Shown: piece by piece, positions 27,946 to 35,658 of the stretch
Layout of the letters: every line of letters starts with the position of its first letter
How positions within the stretch are numbered: position 1 is the stretch's first letter
NCBI GenBank assembly: GCA_017744315.1
Contig: JAGIBN010000008.1
Coordinates: 104,806 to 168,805 of the forward strand
DNA: 64,000 nt
Direction: 5' to 3'
From: Porphyrobacter sp.
GTDB lineage: Bacteria; Pseudomonadota; Alphaproteobacteria; Sphingomonadales; Sphingomonadaceae
Notes under the pieces: generated by a model
Told to the model about the DNA's origin: nothing
Database searches by the model: none
Seen by the model: only the letters and a program-made list of their open reading frames with translations
Program-made: the position numbers and the translations under genes

Positions 27946-29763
27946 CTATTTGGCGGGCCCGCGGTTCTTGCGATGGGGCTTCTTCTGCCAGGGCTTCTTC
28001 CCTTCGCCCGACGCCTCGCTGGAGCGCGGCCTCGAGTCATTTCCCGGGCGGGGACCCTTGCGGGCAGCACCGGGAGGACCCTTGCGCGGCGGTCCGGCCT
28101 GTCCAGGACGTTCGTGCGTCCTGGCACCCTTGCGATGCTCACGAGCGGCATCGCGGGGTGTGTCTGGCGACCGTTCGATGGTGACGTCCCCGCCATCCTC
28201 AGTCCCGGCCGTACGGGTAAGAGCCGACGAGAACTTGTCCGCGATAGCCCGGGGGACCTGGAAATGGGTCTCGTTCGCGGTGATGCGGATCGCTCCGATC
28301 TCGTTGCGAGTGATATGTCCGCGACGGCACAGCAGCGGCAGGATCCACCGTGGATCGGCGTTCTGCCGGCGACCGACGTCCATCCGGAACCAGACCACGT
28401 CCTCGAACCCCGCGCGATGGCGATCCTGCCGATCGGCCTGACGAGCTTCAGGCGTGTTCGCGATCAGCTCCTCGGCCTGCGGCAAGGCAGCGCGATGCGC
28501 GCGCACGAGCGCTGCCGCGATGTCTTCCGGGCTGCGCTCGGCCAGCAGCCGGGCGGCGAGCTCGCGATCCTCGTCGTCGAACTCGACCGGTTCGAGCAGG
28601 GTGTCGATCAGCCGTTGGCGATCGTTCTGACGAATGGCTTCGGCGGTCGGCGGATCGATCCAGTCGGCGTTGATCTTTGCGCCGCGGAGAATGGACTCAA
28701 CCCGCTTGCGACGCGGATAGGGGACCACGAGGACCGCCGTGCCCTTCTTGCCCGCGCGTCCGGTGCGGCCCGAACGATGTTGCAAGGTCTCAGCATCTCG
28801 CGGAATCTCGACGTGGATCACCAGGCTGAGGGTTGGAAGATCGATGCCGCGCGCCGCCACGTCGGTCGCGACACAGACCCGCGCCCTTCGATCGCGCAAG
28901 GCCTGCAGCGCCTGATTGCGTTCCGACTGCGAGTGCTCGCCGGATAGTGCGACAACCGCGAAACCACGTTCCTGCAGAGTGGCGTGCAGCCGGCGGACAT
29001 TCTCGCGCGTGGCGCAGAACAGCATGGCCGTTTCCGCTTCATGGAAGCGCAGCAGGTTGACCACCGCGTTCTCGATCTCCGACGGCGAGACCGTCACCGC
29101 CTGATAGGCGATATCGCCGTGCCCACGACCTTCGCTGACTGTCGAAATGCGCAAGGCATCGCGCTGATAGCGCTGGGCGAGCCGGGTGATCGGCGCCGGC
29201 ATCGTGGCCGAGAACAGCAGGGTCCGCCGGCTCTCGGGCGTCGCATCGAGGATTTCCTCAAGGTCTTCGCGGAAGCCCATGTCGAGCATCTCGTCCGCCT
29301 CATCGAGCACGATCGTCCGAAGCATCGCCAGGTCGAGCGCTCCGCGTTCCAGATGGTCGCGCAAGCGCCCCGGAGTGCCAACCACGACTTGCGGTCCATC
29401 GCGCAGCGCGCGCCGTTCCTTCGACGGGTCCATGCCGCCGACGCAAGTCGCCACGCGCGCGCCGGCCTTGCCGTAGAGCCAGATCAGCTCACGGCTGACC
29501 TGCAGCGCCAATTCGCGTGTCGGGGCGATGACCAGCGCGAGCGGACTGGTGCCGAATTCCGCCATCCCATCGGGCCGCAGCAAGTCGGGCGCCATGGCGA
29601 TCCCGAAAGCCACCGTTTTGCCCGAGCCGGTCTGGGCGGACACGATCAGGTCGCGTCCCTCCGCCTCGGGTTCGAGCACCGCGGCTTGCACGGGGGTTGG
29701 ATCGGAATAGCCGCGCGCGACTAGAGCTTCGCCGAGGACGGCCGGTAAATTGGGAAAAGGCAT
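27946..29763 (-). CDS. DEAD-box ATP-dependent RNA helicase with DbpA-like RNA-binding domain
   Basis: DEAD-box helicase of 605 residues. The Q motif region is PTPVQAAVLEP, motif I AQTGSGKT, Ia PTRELALQ, TPGRLRDHL, motif II DEADEMLD, motif III SATMP, and motif VI HRSGRTGRAG. After about residue 440 a DbpA/CsdA-type RNA-binding domain follows (WFRMDVGRRQNADPRWILPLLCRRGHI), then a basic, disordered tail rich in Arg, Gly, Lys and Pro (about 540-605). This resembles cold-shock DeaD/CsdA helicases of ribosome assembly and mRNA decay. It converges on the histidine kinase, 9 bases apart. Confidence 0.92.
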   Translation of the reverse strand: MPFPNLPAVLGEALVARGYSDPTPVQAAVLEPEAEGRDLIVSAQTGSGKTVAFGIAMAPDLLRPDGMAEFGTSPLALVIAPTRELALQVSRELIWLYGKAGARVATCVGGMDPSKERRALRDGPQVVVGTPGRLRDHLERGALDLAMLRTIVLDEADEMLDMGFREDLEEILDATPESRRTLLFSATMPAPITRLAQRYQRDALRISTVSEGRGHGDIAYQAVTVSPSEIENAVVNLLRFHEAETAMLFCATRENVRRLHATLQERGFAVVALSGEHSQSERNQALQALRDRRARVCVATDVAARGIDLPTLSLVIHVEIPRDAETLQHRSGRTGRAGKKGTAVLVVPYPRRKRVESILRGAKINADWIDPPTAEAIRQNDRQRLIDTLLEPVEFDDEDRELAARLLAERSPEDIAAALVRAHRAALPQAEELIANTPEARQADRQDRHRAGFEDVVWFRMDVGRRQNADPRWILPLLCRRGHITRNEIGAIRITANETHFQVPRAIADKFSSALTRTAGTEDGGDVTIERSPDTPRDAAREHRKGARTHERPGQAGPPRKGPPGAARKGPRPGNDSRPRSSEASGEGKKPWQKKPHRKNRGPAK

Positions 29764-30039
29764 CGGCGCTAGATAGGGATGATTGCCCCAAGAGACACGG
29801 GGGCGGGATATCTTTTTTTAACCTGCGTCCGAGGGGCTGATTGAGGGTTCAAACAAGCCCCGCCCTTCCCCGTTTCGTCACCTCTGCGAATGACCAAACC
29901 CAATGGATGCGCGCAGATCGCTACCTTCATCGAAAAGCCGTTGAATTGAAGGTAAGTAATATTACAGATGGACCGAGCGTGAGGGCCCGGTTCATTTGCC
30001 GGTCTTACTGACAGAACGATTGTTTCGGGGAGAGATCCG
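29764..30039. other. Divergent intergenic region, no gene seen
   Basis: 276 bases between the divergent helicase and M16 peptidase genes. It is AT-richer than its surroundings (for example AAGGTAAGTAATATTACAG near 29950) and should hold both promoters and the helicase 5' leader. A GGGGCT/AGCCCC pairing (29833-29838 with 29856-29861) with a 17-base loop is the only structure noticed; no coding frame is convincing. Confidence 0.5.
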
Positions 30040-32853
30040 ATGTTGCGTCGCCAGCTGCTTACCCTCATCGCGTTGGCGTCTACAGCGCTCGCTCCACTCC
30101 CGTCTGCTGCGCAAACCGCCGCGCCGGTGCCGGTCGAGCAACTCGTCGAACAGGTGCGCATTCCTTACGAGAGTTTCACGCTCGCCAACGGGCTTCGGGT
30201 GATCGTCCACACCGATCGCAAGGCGCCGATCGTCGCCGTGTCGGTATGGTACGACGTCGGCTCCAAGCACGAGCCGACGGGCAAGACCGGCTTTGCGCAC
30301 TTGTTCGAACACCTGATGTTCAACGGATCGGAAAACGCCCCCGGCGATTTCTTTGCGCCGCTGCGGGAAGTCGGCGCGACCGACTTCAACGGCACGACCA
30401 ACTTCGACCGGACCAACTACTTCGAAACCGTCCCCCGCCCCGCGCTCGATCGCGCGCTGTTCCTCGAAAGCGACCGGATGGGCTGGCTGCTGGGGGCGAT
30501 CGACCAGGGCGTGCTCGATGAACAGCGCGGCGTGGTCCAGAACGAGAAACGCCAAGGGGACAATCAGCCCTATGGCCTGCTGTTCTACAAGCTGCTGGAG
30601 GAACTGCTCGGCGGCACGCCTTACGGCCACAACGTCATCGGCTCGATGGCCGATCTCGACGCGGCCAGCCTGGAGGACGTGAAGAACTGGTTCCGTCAGC
30701 ACTATGGCCCGAACAACGCGGTCCTGGTGCTCGCCGGGGACGTCGACGTGAACGAGGCGCGCCCGCTGGTCGAAAAGTACTTCGGGCCGATCAAGGCCGG
30801 TCCGCAGACGCAAGAGCCGCAAATGATCGTGCCGACGCTCTCTGCGCCCAAGGACGTTACGATGCAGGACCGTGTCGCCGCGACGCTGATCGTGCGTAGC
30901 TGGGCGGTGCCGGGCCTCAACGATCCCGACGCAGTGCCGCTGGACGTGTTCGCCTCTGTGCTCGGCGGCCTCGCCAGCTCGCGGCTCGACAACCTGCTGG
31001 TGCGCGAAGAGAAGACTGCGGTGCAGGTATCCGCCGGCGTCCAGTCGCTCTCCCAGCTCGGCATGTTTCTGGTCCAGGCGGTCGTGCGGCCGGGTGTCGA
31101 TCCCGCCGTCGTGACCAAGCGCCTGGACGAAATCGTTGCCGACCTGATTGAGCACGGTCCGACCGCCGACGAAGTGCAGCGCGTCGTCACCACCAACGTG
31201 TCCGGGCGCATCTCCGGCCTCGAAGCGGTCGGCGGCTTCGGCGGCAAGGCCGTGGCGCTCGCGCAGGGCGAGCTCTATTCGGACAATCCGGCTTTCTTCA
31301 AGCAGCAGCTCGAAGCGATGGCGAAGGTCACTCCGGCGCAAGTCCAGGCCGTCGGCCAGAAGTGGCTCTCGCGCCCGCCACTGACCATCACCGTGGTTCC
31401 GGGCGAGCGCGACAGCTATCAGGAAGCGCAAGCCGTACCCGCCGCTGCCGCAGCAGCCGCTCCGCGCGAAACTGTCCAGGGAACGCGCGGCGACCTTCCA
31501 TCCGTTGCGGCGATCGGCGATCTCGACTTCCCCGAAGTCACTCGCAGCCGCCTGAGCAATGGGGTCGAACTCGTCTACGCTCATCGCACTGCCGTGCCCG
31601 TCACCCGCGTGCTGATGAGCTTCGACGCCGGCGCCGCGGCGGATCCCGACGGCAAGCTCGGCACGCAGAGCCTCATGCTCTCGCTGCTCAAGGAGGGCAC
31701 GACGAGCCTCGATTCAACGGCCATTGCCGAAGCGGGCGAGCGCCTGGGTGCAAACATCAGCACCGGCAATTCGGCGGACCGGACTTACCTGACCGTCTCC
31801 ACGCCCAGCCCCAATCTCGGCGGCTCGCTCGACCTCTTCGCCGACGTGGTGCGCAATCCGGCGTTCGAGCCTTCAGAGGTCGAACGCATGCGCGCGACCT
31901 TGCTGACCGGGATCGCGTCGGAACTCACCAACCCCGCGGGCATCGCCAACCGCGCGCTGCCGCCCCTGCTCTACGGCAGCGGGAGCCCTTATGCGAAGCT
32001 CGCCGCCGGTTCGGGCGATCCGGTTGCGGTGGGCAAGCTCACCCGCGATGAATTGGTAGCGTTCCATCAGGCCTGGATCCGCCCCGACAAGGCCAAGGTC
32101 TTCGTCGTCAGCGATCTTCCGCTGGAAGAAGTAAAGGCCGCACTGGAAGCCCGCTTCGGCGACTGGCGCGGTCAGGGGACGGCCGGAGCCAAGGCGTTCA
32201 ACGTGGCGCCCGCGCAGGCCGCGCCGAAGATCCTCCTGCTCGACCGGCCCAATTCGCCGCAGTCCCTGATCCTCGCCGGGCAGATGACCGCGCTGAGTCC
32301 GGAGCAGGAACTGCTCACCTACCAGATGGCCAACCAAGTCCTCGGGTCGGGCTTCCTGTCGCGCCTGAACATGGAGCTGCGCGAGAACAAGCACTGGTCC
32401 TACGGCGCGGGCGGCGGCTTCAACTGGCTGGAGCATGCGGTGCCTTACACGATCAACGCCCCGGTCCAGGCTGACCGGACCGGCGATTCGATCAAGGCCA
32501 TCCAGCAGCAGGTGCAGGAGTTCCTTTCGACCAACGGCGTCACCGCGGCCGAGCTCTCGCGCGAGGTGAACGGCACGACGCGGGAACTCGCCGGCCGCTT
32601 CGAAACCTCAAGCGCGGTGCTCTCGGCGATGCAGCAGAACGACGTCTGGAAACGTCCGGACAACTTCTACGACACGGTGGCGCAGAAATATCGGGCCATG
32701 ACAGGCCCCGGACTCGACACGGCGATGCGGGGCGCGCTGGATCCGGCGAAGTTCGTCTGGGTCGTCGTCGGCGATGCCGCGACGGTCAAGCCGCAGCTCG
32801 AAAGCCTCGGCCTTCCGGTTGAAGTCATCCCGGCCGCGGCAATCGGGCAATAG
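30040..32853 (+). CDS. M16-family zinc metallopeptidase, two-domain
   Basis: Secreted insulinase-like peptidase of 937 residues. MLRRQLLTLIALASTALAPLPSAAQ is a Sec signal. The first half carries the inverted zinc motif H87-L-F-E90-H91 in GFAHLFEHLMFNGSENAPG plus the distal Glu in DEQRGVVQNEKRQ. The second half (from about residue 490, SRLSNGVELVYAHRTAVPV) repeats the fold without the HxxEH motif, as in pitrilysin-type proteins where it closes the chamber. Expected in the periplasm. Stand-alone gene preceded by GGGGAGAG. Confidence 0.93.
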   Translation: MLRRQLLTLIALASTALAPLPSAAQTAAPVPVEQLVEQVRIPYESFTLANGLRVIVHTDRKAPIVAVSVWYDVGSKHEPTGKTGFAHLFEHLMFNGSENAPGDFFAPLREVGATDFNGTTNFDRTNYFETVPRPALDRALFLESDRMGWLLGAIDQGVLDEQRGVVQNEKRQGDNQPYGLLFYKLLEELLGGTPYGHNVIGSMADLDAASLEDVKNWFRQHYGPNNAVLVLAGDVDVNEARPLVEKYFGPIKAGPQTQEPQMIVPTLSAPKDVTMQDRVAATLIVRSWAVPGLNDPDAVPLDVFASVLGGLASSRLDNLLVREEKTAVQVSAGVQSLSQLGMFLVQAVVRPGVDPAVVTKRLDEIVADLIEHGPTADEVQRVVTTNVSGRISGLEAVGGFGGKAVALAQGELYSDNPAFFKQQLEAMAKVTPAQVQAVGQKWLSRPPLTITVVPGERDSYQEAQAVPAAAAAAAPRETVQGTRGDLPSVAAIGDLDFPEVTRSRLSNGVELVYAHRTAVPVTRVLMSFDAGAAADPDGKLGTQSLMLSLLKEGTTSLDSTAIAEAGERLGANISTGNSADRTYLTVSTPSPNLGGSLDLFADVVRNPAFEPSEVERMRATLLTGIASELTNPAGIANRALPPLLYGSGSPYAKLAAGSGDPVAVGKLTRDELVAFHQAWIRPDKAKVFVVSDLPLEEVKAALEARFGDWRGQGTAGAKAFNVAPAQAAPKILLLDRPNSPQSLILAGQMTALSPEQELLTYQMANQVLGSGFLSRLNMELRENKHWSYGAGGGFNWLEHAVPYTINAPVQADRTGDSIKAIQQQVQEFLSTNGVTAAELSREVNGTTRELAGRFETSSAVLSAMQQNDVWKRPDNFYDTVAQKYRAMTGPGLDTAMRGALDPAKFVWVVVGDAATVKPQLESLGLPVEVIPAAAIGQ

Positions 32854-32868
32854 CCTTTGCGTGCCTCT

Positions 32869-33864
32869 TCAGGCTTCCGGCTTGGAGAGGAACAGGTCCA
32901 GCCCAAGGTGCTGTGATAGGTACTTCGCCGTCATCTGACCTTTGACGCTGTTACCCGCCTCGTCGAGCAGCGGCGCGAACGTCCCGAGACCGCCCTTGCC
33001 CGGTGAAACTGTGACGATGCCGCCGCCGATACCGCTCTTGCCTGGCAGGCCGATCTCGTAAAGCCAGTCGCCCGAAGTCTCGTAGAGGCCCGCGGTGGCC
33101 ATCACGGCCAGCGTGTAATGACAGGTCGTCGGATCGATCACTCGCTCGCGGGTAATCGGATTAACGCCGCCATCCGCCAGCGTAGCGCCCATCACCGCGA
33201 GGTCCTTCGCCGTCACGTCGAGGCAGCATTGCCTGGTGTAGAGGTCCAGCGCTTCCATCGGGTCTGCCTCGAGGCTGCCGGCGCTGTGCAAGAGGTGCGC
33301 CATGCCTCGATTGCGGAAGTTGGTAGTGCGGGCGGACTCCAACACTTCCTCGTTCATCACCAACGGTCGTCCGGCCAGTGCCGAGAGGCCATCGAGGATG
33401 CGCTGCCACTTGGCCTCGGAGCTGTCACCGGCAACCAGGCTGCTGGTGACGATCGCGCCGGAATTGACCATCGGATTGGTGCGCCCGTCGCGATGCATTT
33501 CCAGCGGCAGGGTCGAATTGAACGGGAAGCCTGTGGCGTTGGCGCCGATCTTGCGCCGTGCCTCGCTCGGTCCGAGGTGCTGGCACACCAGGGCGAAGAC
33601 GAACGGCTTGGACACGCTCATGATCGGGAACAGGTAATCGGCGTCCCCCGCCGAATGAACATCGCCATGGGTCGCCACCACGCAGACGCCGAACAGATCG
33701 GCCGGCACGCGGGCCAGCGCTGGATAGACTTGCGAGCGCCGCCCGTCCGAATTGGAGCGGAACTTCTCGTAGGCCCTGTCCACCAGCTTCACGACGTCTT
33801 CGGCAGGCGGCAGGCGGCCTGTCGAAACGTAAGCCTGATCGGGGTTCATATCGGGTTCGGACAT
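32869..33864 (-). CDS. glsA: Glutaminase
   Basis: Serine-dependent glutaminase of 331 residues, glutamine to glutamate and ammonia. The catalytic S83-V-S-K86 (S-x-x-K) lies in LFPIMSVSKPFVF; GRTNPMVNSGAIVTSSL, the Asn/Glu-rich substrate segment and SGDWLYEIGLPGKSGIGGGI are family signatures. ATG 33864 is preceded by GGGAGGG; an in-frame ATG at 33849 is also possible, and upstream codons are shadow. A little longer than the usual ~310 because of the N-terminal leader. Confidence 0.92.
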   Translation of the reverse strand: MSEPDMNPDQAYVSTGRLPPAEDVVKLVDRAYEKFRSNSDGRRSQVYPALARVPADLFGVCVVATHGDVHSAGDADYLFPIMSVSKPFVFALVCQHLGPSEARRKIGANATGFPFNSTLPLEMHRDGRTNPMVNSGAIVTSSLVAGDSSEAKWQRILDGLSALAGRPLVMNEEVLESARTTNFRNRGMAHLLHSAGSLEADPMEALDLYTRQCCLDVTAKDLAVMGATLADGGVNPITRERVIDPTTCHYTLAVMATAGLYETSGDWLYEIGLPGKSGIGGGIVTVSPGKGGLGTFAPLLDEAGNSVKGQMTAKYLSQHLGLDLFLSKPEA

Positions 33865-33877
33865 TGGCGACCCTCCC

Positions 33878-34768
33878 TCAGAAGCGATAGCCGAACGTGG
33901 GTCCGACCTGGATCGCGGTGAAGCGCGCTGCCTCGCGATTGGAGAAGCGATGGAACAGGATCGCCGCGAGCGCGAGGTTCGCACCATCGGGCAGGCCGAG
34001 GTTAGGAGTCAGGGTGACCTCGCTCATCGAAAGCAGATCGTCGCGGCCGTCGTTGAGCCCGGCGGTGTAGGCGGAGTACGAAAACTCCTGGAAGAACCCG
34101 ACCGCCACGTCCGGCGTGTCGACGATCGACGCGTCAAAATTCACGGTGCCGATGAACCGCCGGTTCGCTGCTACCCCGGAGTCTCGATACTCTCCGCTCA
34201 GCGAGATCCCGACCTTGTCCGAAATGTCGGGCGCAAACACGATCAAGTAACGCTGTAGCGAATGGTCGAAGTCGCCGAAGCTATCGCCAAGATAGACCCA
34301 TCGGGCCCGGAAGCCGAACGAGAGGGTGCCGACATCGGGGATCGCGTGAAAGACCGTCGCGCTGAAGTTCAGCCGCCCTTCGTTCAGTTCGTCGGGATTG
34401 TTTGAGAAGAGGTCTGCATCGACTCCCGCGCCAAGCTCGAGATCCCAGCCGGACACAAGGTTGGGATGCGAATATGTCAGTCCGACCGACGGGGAAAAGA
34501 GCAAGGCGTCCTCGGACCCGTCGGCATCCCAGAAAGGGTTGGTATCGTAGAGCGCGAACTCACCGACCGCTAACGACCACGAAGGCTTGGGCTTGCCATC
34601 CAAACCGAACTCGTAGGGCTGTGGCTCACCGTCTTCTTCGTGCTCCCTGAAGTCGGAAACATCTCCGCGGTCGGAGTGATCAGCGTTCTGGGCAATCGCG
34701 CTTGCCGGAGCCAGCAGGATCGCGCCGGCCATCATTGGCACCGCCAGTTTGTGCACTGCCCTGCGCAT
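33878..34768 (-). CDS. Putative outer-membrane beta-barrel protein
   Basis: Secreted protein of 296 residues. A perfect AAGGAG sits 7 bases before ATG 34768 and only 1 base before an ATG at 34774, so 34768 is the start. A signal peptide (MRRAVHKLAVPMMAGAILLAPASAIAQ) is followed by a short acidic segment DRGDVSDFREHEEDGEPQP. About 240 residues of alternating amphipathic strands follow, ending in a C-terminal Phe (TFGYRF), the outer-membrane barrel insertion signal. No known family is recognised. Lies 13 bases upstream of glsA and may be co-transcribed with it. Confidence 0.75.
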   Translation of the reverse strand: MRRAVHKLAVPMMAGAILLAPASAIAQNADHSDRGDVSDFREHEEDGEPQPYEFGLDGKPKPSWSLAVGEFALYDTNPFWDADGSEDALLFSPSVGLTYSHPNLVSGWDLELGAGVDADLFSNNPDELNEGRLNFSATVFHAIPDVGTLSFGFRARWVYLGDSFGDFDHSLQRYLIVFAPDISDKVGISLSGEYRDSGVAANRRFIGTVNFDASIVDTPDVAVGFFQEFSYSAYTAGLNDGRDDLLSMSEVTLTPNLGLPDGANLALAAILFHRFSNREAARFTAIQVGPTFGYRF

Positions 34769-34973
34769 TTCCATGCTCCTTCCGGATCATGGACTCGGCG
34801 GAACGAGACCTCGCCTCCCGCATGCACTCCGATCGCGCAGCCGACAAAGCTGCCGCGCGCATGCGAAACTCGGCCACGTCACCCCGGTCCTCCCGAGATG
34901 CACGGTCATTTGCGAGGGCAGTACCGCCGACCGATGCCAGAAGAATAAAGAATGAGGCGGACGATTTCAACAT
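34680..34973 (-). CDS. Small secreted hypothetical protein with DRGDVxxFR motif
   Basis: Candidate gene of 97 residues. MLKSSASFFILLASVGGTALAND is a plausible signal peptide with ALA cleavage, followed by RASREDRGDVAEFRMRAAAL and an arginine/serine-rich tail. The start ATG 34973 has GGAAG only 2 bases away, so the start is weak. Its end overlaps the beta-barrel gene by 89 bases in another frame, which argues against the last third being real. It shares the post-signal motif DRGDVxxFR with that neighbour. Unknown function. Confidence 0.4.
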   Translation of the reverse strand: MLKSSASFFILLASVGGTALANDRASREDRGDVAEFRMRAAALSAARSECMREARSRSAESMIRKEHGNAQGSAQTGGANDGRRDPAGSGKRDCPER

Positions 34974-35074
34974 GACTTCCAAAGAGATACGCGTCTCGGG
35001 GTTAGTACTGAAATCAGGCTAGGCGGTGATCTTACTTATTATTGTCCCGAGAAGCGATCCCGCGACAGCCTTGG

Positions 35075-35419
35075 TCACGCTTTGGCCAGGCGCCGTTTGG
35101 CCGCGCATTCCTTCGCCGCCTCTTCGGCCGGTGCCCCGAGCCTGGCCACCAATGCGGTGACGTCGTCATCGCTGGTGATCGCCGCGAATTCGCCAACTGG
35201 GAGATCCTTGATGACCTTGCTCACACCGCATTCGCAGGCGCTCGTGAAATCGACGTCCAGCTGCGGCGATTGCGCCTGCTGCTCGGCCTGTTCCGAGCAG
35301 GCGACGACGGCAGCCTCGACCACATAAGCTTTCAGGTCCTCGTCCTGCAGGTTGGCTTCGCCCTGCGATGAACAGCCGGCAAGCGCCAAGGCGGCAGCCA
35401 GGGATGCGGCAAATCTCAT
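35075..35419 (-). CDS. Small putative lipoprotein
   Basis: Lipoprotein of 114 residues: signal MRFAASLAAALALAGC with lipobox LALAGC (Cys16), then SSQGEANLQDEDLKAYV. The mature part has four cysteines besides the lipid-modified one (VACSEQ, TSACECG, ECAAK), an alanine- and acid-rich composition, and is helical in appearance. No family recognised. Single gene with its own promoter; the 239-base gap to the GH3 gene on the opposite strand contains the xylan operator described below. Confidence 0.75.
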   Translation of the reverse strand: MRFAASLAAALALAGCSSQGEANLQDEDLKAYVVEAAVVACSEQAEQQAQSPQLDVDFTSACECGVSKVIKDLPVGEFAAITSDDDVTALVARLGAPAEEAAKECAAKRRLAKA

Positions 35420-35596
35420 TCTACGATCCGATCAGTTGAGCGCGAGAACCCGCCGCTGCCAAATCCGGCGCGCGAGTTACGATTGCGAAACGCTCCCTGC
35501 TATTCTGTGATCTAGCGGGGTAAATACGGGAGTATCCTTATCCGCCCGCCCTCCCTCCATCGCCGGACTTGCAAGACCCGGCTTCCAAACCGCGAT

Positions 35597-35610
35597 TGAT
35601 AACGCTACCA
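35597..35610 (+). promoter_or_regulatory. Candidate LacI-family operator upstream of GH3 gene
   Basis: TGATAACGCTACCA. Its reverse complement TGGTAGCGTTATCA matches 13 of 14 positions of the operator found twice elsewhere in this window (42369 and 56269). It lies 49 bases before the GH3 start at 35659 and 23 bases after a TTGCAA. It therefore likely brings the GH3-esterase-cupin operon into the same regulon. Confidence 0.65.
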
Positions 35611-35658
35611 AAGACGCGATCCTGCCCATGCAGAGGCAGACGAAGGAGGGGAGATTCG

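Noticed and set aside
29833..29861. GGGGCT/AGCCCC pairing as riboswitch or attenuator upstream of helicase and peptidase genes
   Set aside because: Short stem, long loop, no conserved riboswitch core recognised.
35060..35280. TGGTAGC-like sequences elsewhere, such as GGTAGCGTTCC at about 32055 and GAAGCGCTAGCC at about 39207
   Set aside because: They are inside unrelated coding sequences with 9 of 14 or fewer matches; expected by chance.
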